From JAKFWF01 sp031374115 (GTDB lineage Bacteria; Pseudomonadota; Alphaproteobacteria; Rhizobiales; Hyphomicrobiaceae): a DNA stretch of 21,034 nucleotides. The notes under the pieces were generated by a model that was given only the letters and a program-made list of their open reading frames with translations, was not told the DNA's origin and made no database searches. Each line of letters opens with the position of its first letter. The stretch's first letter is position 1. A program made the position numbers and the translations under genes. This document shows positions 1 to 7,390 of this stretch, in pieces. The stretch spans positions 1 to 21,034 of the forward strand of contig JANMNO010000181.1 in NCBI GenBank assembly GCA_031374115.1, read 5' to 3'.

Positions 1-163
1 CGTCAATGCAGAGCGATCGCTGGCTGCCCCAACAAACTTGTGGCGCTCTTCAGAAAAGGCAGCTGTTCGACCGTTCGGACGCAGAAGACTGCGGTCAAGC
101 ACCCTTCACCGTCCAGTCAGCGTGTAGCGTCGGCATTAACAGGAAGCTTAACAGGAAGCTTAA
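1..163. other. Upstream region of the sensor gene
   Basis: No convincing gene is seen before the receiver-kinase gene. Open frames here are short, arginine- or serine-rich, and match no family I recognise. The only clear structure is the tandem repeat at 136-159, just before the start codon. A promoter for the kinase should lie here or further upstream, but no strong -35/-10 pair stands out. Confidence 0.4.
136..159 (+). repeat. 12-bp tandem direct repeat carrying the Shine-Dalgarno
   Basis: TTAACAGGAAGC occurs twice back to back (136-147 and 148-159), followed by TTAA and the ATG at 164. Each copy contains AGGA. The second copy is placed as a ribosome binding site for the kinase gene and the first is a duplicate 12 bases upstream. 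Gain or loss of one unit by slippage would move or duplicate the site without touching the coding frame. Confidence 0.7.
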
Positions 164-1324
164 ATGACGTACACTCCGATAAATGTGCTCGTCGTCGAAG
201 ACGAGATGGTGCTTCGCATGCGCGCCGTCGACATCGTCGAAGACGCCGGGTTTACGGCGGTCGAAGCCGTCAATGCTGATGAAGCCTTGTCAATTCTGGA
301 AACACGCTCGGATATCGACCTGCTCTTTTCCGACATCCAGATGCCTGGCAGCATGGACGGGTTGAAACTTGCCCATGCCGTACACGAACGCTGGCCGAGT
401 ATCAAAATCATCTTAGTGTCTGGTCAGGTTGAAGTTTCCGACTCGGATAAGCCGGCCGACAGCCTCTTCATCGGTAAGCCGCTCGATGTAAAGAAAATGG
501 TTGTCGAGTTGCAGGCGATGGTGGGTAAAGGTGCCCTGAAGATTCTGCCCAATGCTGTGATACCACTCGCGGTCGACGCACTCGCCCAACCACAGGACGT
601 CGCAGCCAACCCGCTGACTGCCGAGAATGACAGCCTCCGCCTGTTACTTGAACAGGCCAGCATCGATGCCAAGACCCTGCTCGCGCAAGCCGGTATCGAC
701 GCGAAAGAGCGGGAGGCCGCGGATAAATTGCAAAAACTCATTTTAGAAGAGATGCATCATCGCATTAAAAATACGCTCGCCACTGTAACGGCTATTGCCG
801 CTCAGAGCCTGAGGACCGCGACTAGCATCGAGCACGGGCAGCAGGCCATCGAAGGCCGATTGATCGCGCTTGGGCGCGCGCATGATTTACTACTGCAAGT
901 AAGCTGGGCAAACGCTAGCTTTGCGGAGACCGTGCGCGCCGCGACCAGACCTTTCGACCAGCAAGGTACAGAACGCTTTTCGTTAGACGGCCCCGATATC
1001 GGCATAACGTCCGGCGCCGTAATCGCCTTGGCGATGACCTTGAACGAACTCGGTACAAACACAACCAAGTTCGGTGCGCTGTCGATGCCATCGGGCAAGG
1101 TTACAATTGCTTGGAAGATTGATAGCGGCACTCAGCGACTAAATCTGACATGGACTGAAAACGGCGGCCCTGCGGTTTATGCGCCAACCCGGCGGAGCTT
1201 CGGGACGCGTATGATCGAAGCGCTCGGGCGCCAGTTGAATGGTCAGGTACATCTTGCCTATCAGAAGCAGGGTTTCGTTTACACCTTGGATGTGCCCCTC
1301 AAGGCACTGACGGATAAGCCATGA
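164..1324 (+). CDS. Response-regulator receiver fused to HWE-type histidine kinase
   Basis: A 386-residue soluble hybrid sensor-transduction protein with no membrane segment. Residues 5-120 form a receiver domain with the acidic pair E12/D13, phosphoacceptor D57 (in FSDIQMPG) and conserved K105 (FIGKPL). An alanine-rich, probably helical linker (about 150-190) leads to a histidine phosphotransfer motif, EEMHHRIKNTLATV, with the likely phosphorylated His at 199. An ATP-binding domain follows, with an N-box (LNELGTNTTKFGALS, about 293-307) and the LTWTENGGP segment typical of HWE kinases. The family usually reads HEL in the N-box; here it is NEL, so the histidine behind the H of the HWE name is Asn294. 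ATG at 164 is preferred because AGGA lies just upstream. The gene stands alone, so its partners are unknown. N-terminal receiver plus C-terminal HWE kinase is known in alphaproteobacteria. The family call is firm; the signal sensed is unknown. Confidence 0.88.
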   Translation: MTYTPINVLVVEDEMVLRMRAVDIVEDAGFTAVEAVNADEALSILETRSDIDLLFSDIQMPGSMDGLKLAHAVHERWPSIKIILVSGQVEVSDSDKPADSLFIGKPLDVKKMVVELQAMVGKGALKILPNAVIPLAVDALAQPQDVAANPLTAENDSLRLLLEQASIDAKTLLAQAGIDAKEREAADKLQKLILEEMHHRIKNTLATVTAIAAQSLRTATSIEHGQQAIEGRLIALGRAHDLLLQVSWANASFAETVRAATRPFDQQGTERFSLDGPDIGITSGAVIALAMTLNELGTNTTKFGALSMPSGKVTIAWKIDSGTQRLNLTWTENGGPAVYAPTRRSFGTRMIEALGRQLNGQVHLAYQKQGFVYTLDVPLKALTDKP

Positions 1325-1375
1325 CGGCGAGGGCCTGCCCGCCTGGAGCGCTGTAGAAAAGGGGCACAAAACAAA

Positions 1376-1560
1376 ACGTCTGGTGACCTTGAGCTGCAGC
1401 TGACGCAGGGCTAGGCCCGCCTGCCTCGATGAGCTGCAGCGCACGGACTGTGGCTGACCTTCCATGGCCAGGTCGAGGCTACCGGAGTCCAAGGCGCCGA
1501 AACCCTCGTCTATGAAAAGCGTTTCGATAAGCTGTTTGCGCGCCGCCAACTTCGAGAGTG
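1376..1560 (-). pseudogene. sbcC: Fragment of sbcC (exonuclease subunit SbcC), C-terminal end
   Basis: Within the 411-base gap at 1325-1735, the minus strand encodes LAARKQLIETLFIDEGFGAL followed by DSGSLDLAME. This is the Walker B/D-loop segment of SbcC, the ATPase subunit of the SbcCD nuclease, where LFIDEGFG(A/S)LD is hallmark. Downstream the match degenerates, but LRQLQLKVTRR resembles the last strand of SbcC. There is no Walker A, coiled coil or zinc hook, so only the tail of a roughly 1000-residue protein remains, and it is probably internally deleted. Bases 1561-1735 read open on the minus strand but match nothing I recognise. Confidence 0.6.
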
Positions 1561-1735
1561 CGATGATTTCCGGAGTCGCAGGTCGAGGAGAAGAACGAAG
1601 CTGATCGGGCCTCGTCCTTGCGCTTGCTGGGGTGCTGCGGTTGTGCCAGCATCAAGGTGTTGACGGAGGGTCGCAGAGCGGAAGCCGTGTCGTTCGACGA
1701 GAAGGCAACACGTGCCTCCTATGCAATGACCAGTT

Positions 1736-2863
1736 TCAATCTCTTGGTGCGAAACGCGCCACATCGAATGCGGCAATTGGCATGTTCGTGTGACCCGTCG
1801 CAACGAGTTCAGCCATAACGGCACCTGTTGCGGGGCCGAGCTGAAATCCGTGCGCGGAAAAGCCGAATTGGTGATAAATTCCCTCGGCCTTGCGACTTGG
1901 CCCGATCACCGGGATATCATCCGGCATCCGCGCTTCGATGCCGGCCCAGGCGCGCACGACATCAGCGCGGCGCACCACCGGGAACAGATCCCATACAGCA
2001 CGTGCACTTTCCGACAGCTTCGACCAATCGAGCGTGCTGCTGTTCTCGTCACGTTGAGGTTGCGCAAGGTGGCCGCCACCGATCATCACCGTGCCGTTCG
2101 GGAACTGCTTGAACGACAGCTTGCGCGAGCGGAGAATGACGACCGGATCGATGAAGTGTTCGACACGACTGGTGATCATCAGCATCGGCGCGATGACCTC
2201 GAGGGGCACCGGTTCACCGACCATGGCCGCTATCCGGTCAGCCCAGGCACCGGCCGCATTGACGACCTTAGGTGTCGCGAAGGTGCCCATGCTGGTCTCG
2301 ACTTCCCACAGGGCGTTGCGCTGTGCCAAGCCGGTTACGCTTGCATCCTCGATGAACGTGGCCCCGGCGCGGATCGCCGCTCGCCGGAAGGCTTGCGTGC
2401 TCCGAAACGGATCTGCGGCACCGTCGCGCCGCGACACGATGCCCCCGGGGCAGGCGTCGGATACGGCCGGCAACAGCCGGGTCAATTCGGTGCGGTCGAT
2501 CAACTCCTCGTGGGTGTAGCCTAACGCCTCTAAATCTGAGACGCGCGTGCGAAAGCCATCGAGTTCAGCCTCGCTCTCGGCAACCAAGACCTGGCCGTGA
2601 CTCTCGAAGCCGCATGTATCGCCGACGAGGCTCTCTATGTGCTCCCACAGTTCCATCGAGGCGATCGACAATGGGATCTCCGCGAGGTGACGGGCAAGTT
2701 GGCGCACCCCACCGGCATTGACGCCTGATGCGTGGCGCCCGGCGTAGTCTTTTTCGATCACGATGGTTTTCAGTCCGCGCAGTGCCAGGTGCAGCCCGGT
2801 CGAGCAGCCATGGATGCCAGCGCCGATGACGATCACATCGGCAGTACGAGGTTGTCCCGTCAT
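1736..2863 (-). CDS. FAD-dependent oxidoreductase, DAO family (HcnC/SoxB-like)
   Basis: A 375-residue flavoenzyme of the D-amino-acid oxidase/sarcosine oxidase superfamily, expected to oxidise a C-N bond of an amino acid or secondary amine. The N-terminal dinucleotide fold has GAGIHG at 14-19, with E37 ending the second strand to bind the FAD ribose. The ASGVNAGGVRQ stretch at 45-55 is typical of the sarcosine-oxidase-beta/HcnC branch. The C-terminal GFSAHGFQLGPATG segment is the usual FAD-closing motif. No signal peptide or membrane segment is seen. Its ATG overlaps the stop of the preceding gene by four bases (ATGA), so the two are translationally coupled. It follows HcnA- and HcnB-like genes in the order of hcnABC operons, suggesting it is the catalytic subunit of a heterotrimeric dehydrogenase. 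Cyanide synthase, opine oxidase and D-hydroxyproline dehydrogenase share this architecture and cannot be separated by eye. Confidence 0.85.
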   Translation of the reverse strand: MTGQPRTADVIVIGAGIHGCSTGLHLALRGLKTIVIEKDYAGRHASGVNAGGVRQLARHLAEIPLSIASMELWEHIESLVGDTCGFESHGQVLVAESEAELDGFRTRVSDLEALGYTHEELIDRTELTRLLPAVSDACPGGIVSRRDGAADPFRSTQAFRRAAIRAGATFIEDASVTGLAQRNALWEVETSMGTFATPKVVNAAGAWADRIAAMVGEPVPLEVIAPMLMITSRVEHFIDPVVILRSRKLSFKQFPNGTVMIGGGHLAQPQRDENSSTLDWSKLSESARAVWDLFPVVRRADVVRAWAGIEARMPDDIPVIGPSRKAEGIYHQFGFSAHGFQLGPATGAVMAELVATGHTNMPIAAFDVARFAPRD

Positions 2864-4275
2864 CCGCGGACAACGGCCTTGATGGCCGCATCGCCGGCCG
2901 GCATATTCGCCAGCTCCGAAAGTGAGATCGGCTTGATGGGCGCCCGGAGACGATAGTAGCCGACGTCGGCCGGTGCTGTGTTACGCGCATCCGCAATCAG
3001 CTCTGTCACGGTCAGTCCGCACAGCCGGCCCTGGCACGGGCCCATCCCACATCGCAGGAACGCTTTCATCTGGTTTGGCCCCTCGCAGCCCAGCGCCGAC
3101 GTATCGCGGATCTGGCGTGCCGTCACCTCCTCGCAGCGACAGACAATAGTGTCGCCCTCTGGGACACGAAACTGCCGGGGCGGTTGATAGAGCGTATCGA
3201 GAAAGGCGCGGCCCCCCTCTTGGCGAGCGAGAGCCTTGCGTACGGATTGTTCGTCGGGCACCAGAGCGTTCGGCGCGAGTGCACGGATGGCGGCGATCCC
3301 GGCAATCCGGCCGCGCTCCTCGGCGGCCCACGCCCCCGCGATGCCAGCACCGTCGCCGGCGATCGCGATACCGGGAACTGACGTCATGCCATCTCGATCG
3401 AGCACGGGCGACCAGCAGAGCTGGACCGAGTCCCACTCGTGGGCGACGCCGGCTGCCATGGCGAGATTGACGTTAGGCACGACGCCCTGATGCAGCAACA
3501 GCGTGTCGACGTCTCGCCGCTGCGTCTCGCCGCGCCCGACAGAATACGTGACAGCACGCACCTTCATTTCGCCTTCCGCTGCGAGCTGCGTCACGGCACT
3601 GATCACCTTAACCCCGGCGCGCACCTCGCGCATGAGCCGCAAGCCCTTCACCAGCAACGGTGACCCGACGAAGCCCGCAGCGTGCCGGCTAGCGCGCAGG
3701 TAATTCACGCGCGGCGTCGTATCGAGGATGGCATCGATCCGCCCTCCGGCACGGAGAACTTGGGCCGCGTAGAGCCAGAGCAGCGGTCCCATCCCGGCGA
3801 TGACAGTACGTCCCTCCGGAACGATCCCCGAAGACTTGAGCAACGTCTGCGCAGCACCGACCGTCATCACTCCAGGTAATGTCCATCCGACAATCGGAAA
3901 AGGTCGCTCCAGAGCGCCGGTCGCGAGGACAACGCGACGAGCTTGGATCATCTGCGCGCGCCCTGCACGGGAGATGCCGATGGCGAGGTCGCGGTCGAGG
4001 CTCCAGACCAGCGCGCCGTTGACGATCTCAGCACCACTCTCTCTAGCGGCTTCGACGAGCGAAGCGCCATGCCAATAATCGGCACCGAACACACGGCGAT
4101 CGGTCACCGGCGTCGTCGTGATTGCACGGTAAATCTGCCCGCCGGGCGCTGCACCCTCGTCGAGGACGAGCGTTGAAAGGCCTGCCTTTGCCGTGAAGCT
4201 AGCGGCAGCGAGACCAGCTGGTCCGGCCCCAACCACCACGACATCATACGCCGATGCCAGCACCGCATCCGTCAT
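2860..4275 (-). CDS. FAD/NAD-type oxidoreductase with C-terminal [2Fe-2S] domain (HcnB/opine-oxidase-subunit-like)
   Basis: A 471-residue electron-transfer subunit of an amine or opine dehydrogenase complex. FAD-binding fold: VVVVGAGPAGLAAAS near 12-26, then GGQIYR at 46-50 and the ATG motif VVLATGALERPFP at about 115-127. A second nucleotide fold starts at IAGMGPLLWLYAAQ (159-172), and a GDGAGIAGAWAAEERG segment lies near 308-322. The tail carries a BFD-like Fe-S domain: C379-x-C381, then C409-x4-C414, with C419 close by, in the CGMGPCQGRLCG context typical of HcnB, OoxA and hydroxyproline-dehydrogenase alpha subunits. The ATG at 4275 is chosen because it overlaps the stop of the ferredoxin-like gene (ATGA); an upstream in-frame start at 4446 would lie inside that gene. 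The stop overlaps the next gene by four bases. Exact substrate is unknown. Confidence 0.87.
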   Translation of the reverse strand: MTDAVLASAYDVVVVGAGPAGLAAASFTAKAGLSTLVLDEGAAPGGQIYRAITTTPVTDRRVFGADYWHGASLVEAARESGAEIVNGALVWSLDRDLAIGISRAGRAQMIQARRVVLATGALERPFPIVGWTLPGVMTVGAAQTLLKSSGIVPEGRTVIAGMGPLLWLYAAQVLRAGGRIDAILDTTPRVNYLRASRHAAGFVGSPLLVKGLRLMREVRAGVKVISAVTQLAAEGEMKVRAVTYSVGRGETQRRDVDTLLLHQGVVPNVNLAMAAGVAHEWDSVQLCWSPVLDRDGMTSVPGIAIAGDGAGIAGAWAAEERGRIAGIAAIRALAPNALVPDEQSVRKALARQEGGRAFLDTLYQPPRQFRVPEGDTIVCRCEEVTARQIRDTSALGCEGPNQMKAFLRCGMGPCQGRLCGLTVTELIADARNTAPADVGYYRLRAPIKPISLSELANMPAGDAAIKAVVRG

Positions 4276-4568
4276 CGGCCTGCCTCGCGCTTGCCTATTT
4301 GCGTCTCGATCTGCATGCCGTCCAGCACTTGTACGAGACAACCCTGCCGATTGCCGACCCCGTCGATGGTCACGAGGCAATCGAAGCAAACGCCCATCAT
4401 GCAGTAGGGGGCACGCGGCGAGCCGCTGACCGGCGTCGTCCGGCAATGGTCATGTCCCCCGACGATCATTGCGGCGGCGACGGAGTCTCCGGCACGCGCG
4501 GTGAGCGGCTTGCCGTCAACACGAAGTGTGACGGTTTCGCCAACCGTATCAGGCAGCCTTCGGAACAT
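4272..4568 (-). CDS. Small (2Fe-2S)-binding protein, HcnA/SoxA N-terminus-like
   Basis: A 98-residue ferredoxin-fold protein that should supply one [2Fe-2S] cluster to the dehydrogenase complex. The cluster ligands follow the plant-type spacing: C56-x4-C61-x2-C64-x12-C77 in PYCMMGVCFDCLVTIDG and NRQGC. Its length matches HcnA (about 100 residues) and the N-terminal ferredoxin part of sarcosine oxidase alpha. An in-frame TTG at 4595 would add nine residues. The ATG at 4568 is preferred because GGAGG lies four bases upstream and the TTG has no comparable site. The start overlaps the end of the preceding flavoenzyme by 20 bases and the stop overlaps the next gene, so it is embedded in a coupled operon. 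An extra Cys42 lies outside the motif. Confidence 0.87.
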   Translation of the reverse strand: MFRRLPDTVGETVTLRVDGKPLTARAGDSVAAAMIVGGHDHCRTTPVSGSPRAPYCMMGVCFDCLVTIDGVGNRQGCLVQVLDGMQIETQIGKREAGR

Positions 4569-5697
4569 CGAACCTCCGTGCACTGAACGATCCAACGCTA
4601 TTTATATCAAGCGCCCCTGTGGCGATCATCGGTGCCAGCGCAAGAGCATGGATCGCCGCCAGCGTCACCCCTGAATGGCAGGTGACGAGAAAAGCGCCTG
4701 GATGCGATGTGGATTGATCGTAGATGGGAAACCCGTCCGCGGGCATGACGCGGATCGCACGCCAGGTACGCACGATGTTGAGGCTGCCGAGAACCGGGAA
4801 CATGCGCACCGCTCGCGATGCCATCACAGAGTTGATCTGAAGGTTCATGTCCGCGGGATCGGTGCCATCCTCGCGGCTGTCGCCAATCATCACGGTGCCC
4901 TCGTCCGTCTGGCGCAGCGTCGCGATCGGATGGTGCAGGAAGGAGCGCACACGCTCGGTCACGATGATCTGCCCGCGCTCTGGCTTCATCGGCGCCGAGA
5001 GACCGACCATCGGCGCGAGCTGAGCGTTGGCGTTACCTGCGGCCAACACGACCTTCGCTGCGCGCATCTCGGATTTCGCCGTCCGGATCTGGAAGCCGCC
5101 ACCTACTTTGTCGATCGCGGTTACCGGGTGCCCGGGCAAATAGACGACGCCGCGCTGCTGCATCGCGGTGTGCAATGCGCGAAACAGGCGCAGCGAATTG
5201 ACGTGACCATCGAGTGCAGAGTAGCTGCCACCGACGACGTCGGGCCCGATCTCGGGCACCAGCTTTTGCAGCGCGCTGCGATCCAGCATCTCGGTGGTAT
5301 AGCGAGCGACACCTGCTTGATTGTGGAAGCGCATAAGCGTCTGCCGTCTGCCCTCCAGCTCGGTCTCGGAGAGGCAAAGGTGGAGACCGCCGGGGCGCTG
5401 GAAGCTAACATCAAGACCGGTCTCGACGGCGAGTTCAGCGGCAAGTCCTGACCAGGCCTCGGACGACCGGACCGTCCATGCCGCATACTCCGGCATCCCC
5501 AGTCCCTTGGCCTGCACCCAGACCAGCGCGAAGTTGCCGCGCGAGGCGCGTATCGCCATATCGCCTTCATCCAGGACGGCAACACGCTGGCCTCGGCGGG
5601 CGAGACCATAGGCAATCGCCGCACCAACGAGCCCGCCACCGACGACTGCTACGTCGAAGTCCTTCGTCGCGCCGGTTGGTATACCTGCTGCGGTCAT
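4549..5697 (-). CDS. FAD-dependent oxidoreductase, DAO family (additional catalytic subunit)
   Basis: A 382-residue member of the DAO superfamily, distinct from the flavoenzyme that ends the operon. The FAD fold has VAVVGGGLVGAAIAYGLARRG, with GGGLVG at 20-25 and E44 closing the second strand. SRGNFALVWVQAKG at 52-65 takes the place of the usual substrate-loop/FAD motif. PERGQIIVTE and the RTWRAIRVMPADGFPI region near the end are typical of glycine/D-amino-acid oxidases. There is no signal peptide. The ATG at 5697 overlaps the permease stop by four bases; a much longer open frame upstream runs through permease genes and is an artefact. It lies between the transporter and the HcnA/B/C-like trio, so it may be a second catalytic subunit sharing the same electron-transfer partners, or may act on a product of the first oxidation. 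Substrate unknown. Confidence 0.83.
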   Translation of the reverse strand: MTAAGIPTGATKDFDVAVVGGGLVGAAIAYGLARRGQRVAVLDEGDMAIRASRGNFALVWVQAKGLGMPEYAAWTVRSSEAWSGLAAELAVETGLDVSFQRPGGLHLCLSETELEGRRQTLMRFHNQAGVARYTTEMLDRSALQKLVPEIGPDVVGGSYSALDGHVNSLRLFRALHTAMQQRGVVYLPGHPVTAIDKVGGGFQIRTAKSEMRAAKVVLAAGNANAQLAPMVGLSAPMKPERGQIIVTERVRSFLHHPIATLRQTDEGTVMIGDSREDGTDPADMNLQINSVMASRAVRMFPVLGSLNIVRTWRAIRVMPADGFPIYDQSTSHPGAFLVTCHSGVTLAAIHALALAPMIATGALDINSVGSFSARRFDVPKAA

Positions 5698-6500
5698 TGA
5701 TCCGCGTTCCCCTTGCCGATCAGCAGCGTCTCGAGGCCGTAGGCGCGGTCGAGGATGACGAGTGCGATGACCGTGATCGCGATCACGCAGGCCGAGACCG
5801 AGGTCACCAACGGATCGATGTTGTCCTGGATATAGAGGAACATGCGCACGGGCAGCGTCTCGGTGCCGGGGGTCGCGATGAATACCGTCATCGTCACCTC
5901 GTCGAACGAGTTGATGAAGGCCAATGCCCAACCGCTGACGAGACCCGGCATGATGAGCGGCAGCGTGATGCGCCGGATGATCGTCGCCTCCGAAGCGCCA
6001 AGCGACATCGCGGCCTGTTCGAGCGCCGGGTTCATGCCAACGGCAGAAGCGAGCGTCAGCCTCAACGCGAACGGGAAAACGAGCACGATGTGCGAGAGCA
6101 CAAGACCGACGAAGGTTCCGCTGAGGCCGATCTCGGTGAAGAACCGCAGGAAGGCGATGCCGAGCACCACGTGCGGGATCATCAAAGGCGACTGGAATAG
6201 CGCCATCATGGCTTCCCGCCCGGTAAACTTGTACCTTGCCATGGCAAGGGCGGCGGGCACGGAAAAGCAGATCGCTAGAAGCGACGACAGCGCGCCGAGC
6301 CACACGCTTTGCCAAAAGGCCCTGACGAACTCCGGGTAGTCGGCGATGGCGCGGAACCAACGCAATGAAAACCGAGTGGTCGGGAAAGACAGATAGCCTT
6401 CGGGCGTGAATGCCACCAAGCATACCACCATGATTGGCGCCAACATGAAGATCACGAACAGCGTGTGAAACATGAGCGCCAAGGGGCCATTGCGGCTCAT
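5694..6500 (-). CDS. ABC transporter permease, PotC-like
   Basis: A 268-residue inner-membrane permease of the spermidine/putrescine type (MetI fold). A hydrophobic N-terminal helix (about 8-31) and the FTPEGYLSFPTTRFSLRWF segment are typical of PotC-type subunits. About six membrane helices are visible. The cytoplasmic EAA loop that contacts the ATPase is at about 161-186 (EQAAMSLGASEATIIRRITL, then PLIMPG). Start ATG at 6500 overlaps the stop of the first permease (ATGA) and the stop overlaps the next flavoenzyme gene in the same way. The transported substrate cannot be read from the permease; polyamines, opines or amino-acid derivatives are all plausible. Confidence 0.9.
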   Translation of the reverse strand: MSRNGPLALMFHTLFVIFMLAPIMVVCLVAFTPEGYLSFPTTRFSLRWFRAIADYPEFVRAFWQSVWLGALSSLLAICFSVPAALAMARYKFTGREAMMALFQSPLMIPHVVLGIAFLRFFTEIGLSGTFVGLVLSHIVLVFPFALRLTLASAVGMNPALEQAAMSLGASEATIIRRITLPLIMPGLVSGWALAFINSFDEVTMTVFIATPGTETLPVRMFLYIQDNIDPLVTSVSACVIAITVIALVILDRAYGLETLLIGKGNADQ

Positions 6501-7390
6501 CGGAATACCTCCGCATAGCGCCGCTCGACAATTCTGTTGGAACCAACGACTACAAGCACCAGAGCTGCGAGCAGAAGAATTGCAACGGCTGCACCGAGCG
6601 GCCAGTTGAGCGTGTTCAAAAACTCGTCGTAGGCGAGTGTGGATACCATCTTCAGCCGCCGGCCACCAATGATCGCTGGCGTTGCGAAGGCGCTGGCTGC
6701 GAGCGCAAACACGATAATGCAGCCGGCCAGGATACCCGGCACGATCTGCGGTAGGACAATACGATAGAGGATCACCGGTTGGCTCGCCCCAAGGGTCTCC
6801 GCGGCGTTCTCGACTTGGCGGTCGAGGCGCTGCAACGCCGCCCATATCGAGAGCACCATGTAGGGCATCAGAACGTGGGTGAGCGCGATCACGACCCCGG
6901 TCTCGGTGAACATGAAGGGGATCGGTGCGGAAATCGCGCCGAGGTACAGCAGCGCCTTGTTGACGACTCCGGAATGGCCACCGAACAGCAACGCCCAACC
7001 GAGCGTGCGCGCCACGACCGAGATCAGCAGCGGACCCAAGATCACGAGTAGGAAGATAGCACGCCAGGGCTCTCGCATGCGGTTGAGAATGTAGGCTTCT
7101 GGCACGCCAAGCAGTGCGGTCAACAGCGTAACGAGAATGGCAATACGGAACGTTCTGAGGAAAACCTCGTGAAAGTAGTTGTCTGTGAAGACCTCCGCCC
7201 AGTTCTTCAGGATAAAGACATGCTCGATGCCCTTGTACTGCCCCCAATCGTGGAATGAGAGCAAAACGGTCATCGCGATCGGGATCACCACGATCCCGAC
7301 GAACAACAGCAGGGCTGGAGCCAGCAACAGGTACGGCGTGCGTGGCGCGCGCTCGCGGCGAATAGGCGCCGGTGCCGGGGCGCTCGTCAT
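6497..7390 (-). CDS. ABC transporter permease, PotB-like
   Basis: A 297-residue inner-membrane permease and partner of the PotC-like subunit. A basic, proline-rich cytoplasmic tail is followed by a strong helix at about 19-45 and a periplasmic segment, then roughly five more helices. The EAA loop is at about 194-219 (ENAAETLGASQPVILYRIVL, then PQIVPG). The ATG at 7390 is chosen over an upstream in-frame start at 7435 because it overlaps the ATPase stop by four bases (ATGA), matching every other junction here, and because the extra 15 residues would be out of family. The downstream junction is again ATGA. Family is clear, substrate unknown. Confidence 0.9.
   Translation of the reverse strand: MTSAPAPAPIRRERAPRTPYLLLAPALLLFVGIVVIPIAMTVLLSFHDWGQYKGIEHVFILKNWAEVFTDNYFHEVFLRTFRIAILVTLLTALLGVPEAYILNRMREPWRAIFLLVILGPLLISVVARTLGWALLFGGHSGVVNKALLYLGAISAPIPFMFTETGVVIALTHVLMPYMVLSIWAALQRLDRQVENAAETLGASQPVILYRIVLPQIVPGILAGCIIVFALAASAFATPAIIGGRRLKMVSTLAYDEFLNTLNWPLGAAVAILLLAALVLVVVGSNRIVERRYAEVFR

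Noticed and set aside
1790..2524. A 244-residue plus-strand frame opposite the DAO gene
   Set aside because: It is the complement of a clear flavoenzyme gene and has no recognisable motif.
4549..6546. A 665-residue open frame on the minus strand
   Set aside because: The N-terminal 283 residues are antisense-frame translation of the permease. The flavoenzyme begins at 5697 with an ATGA overlap.
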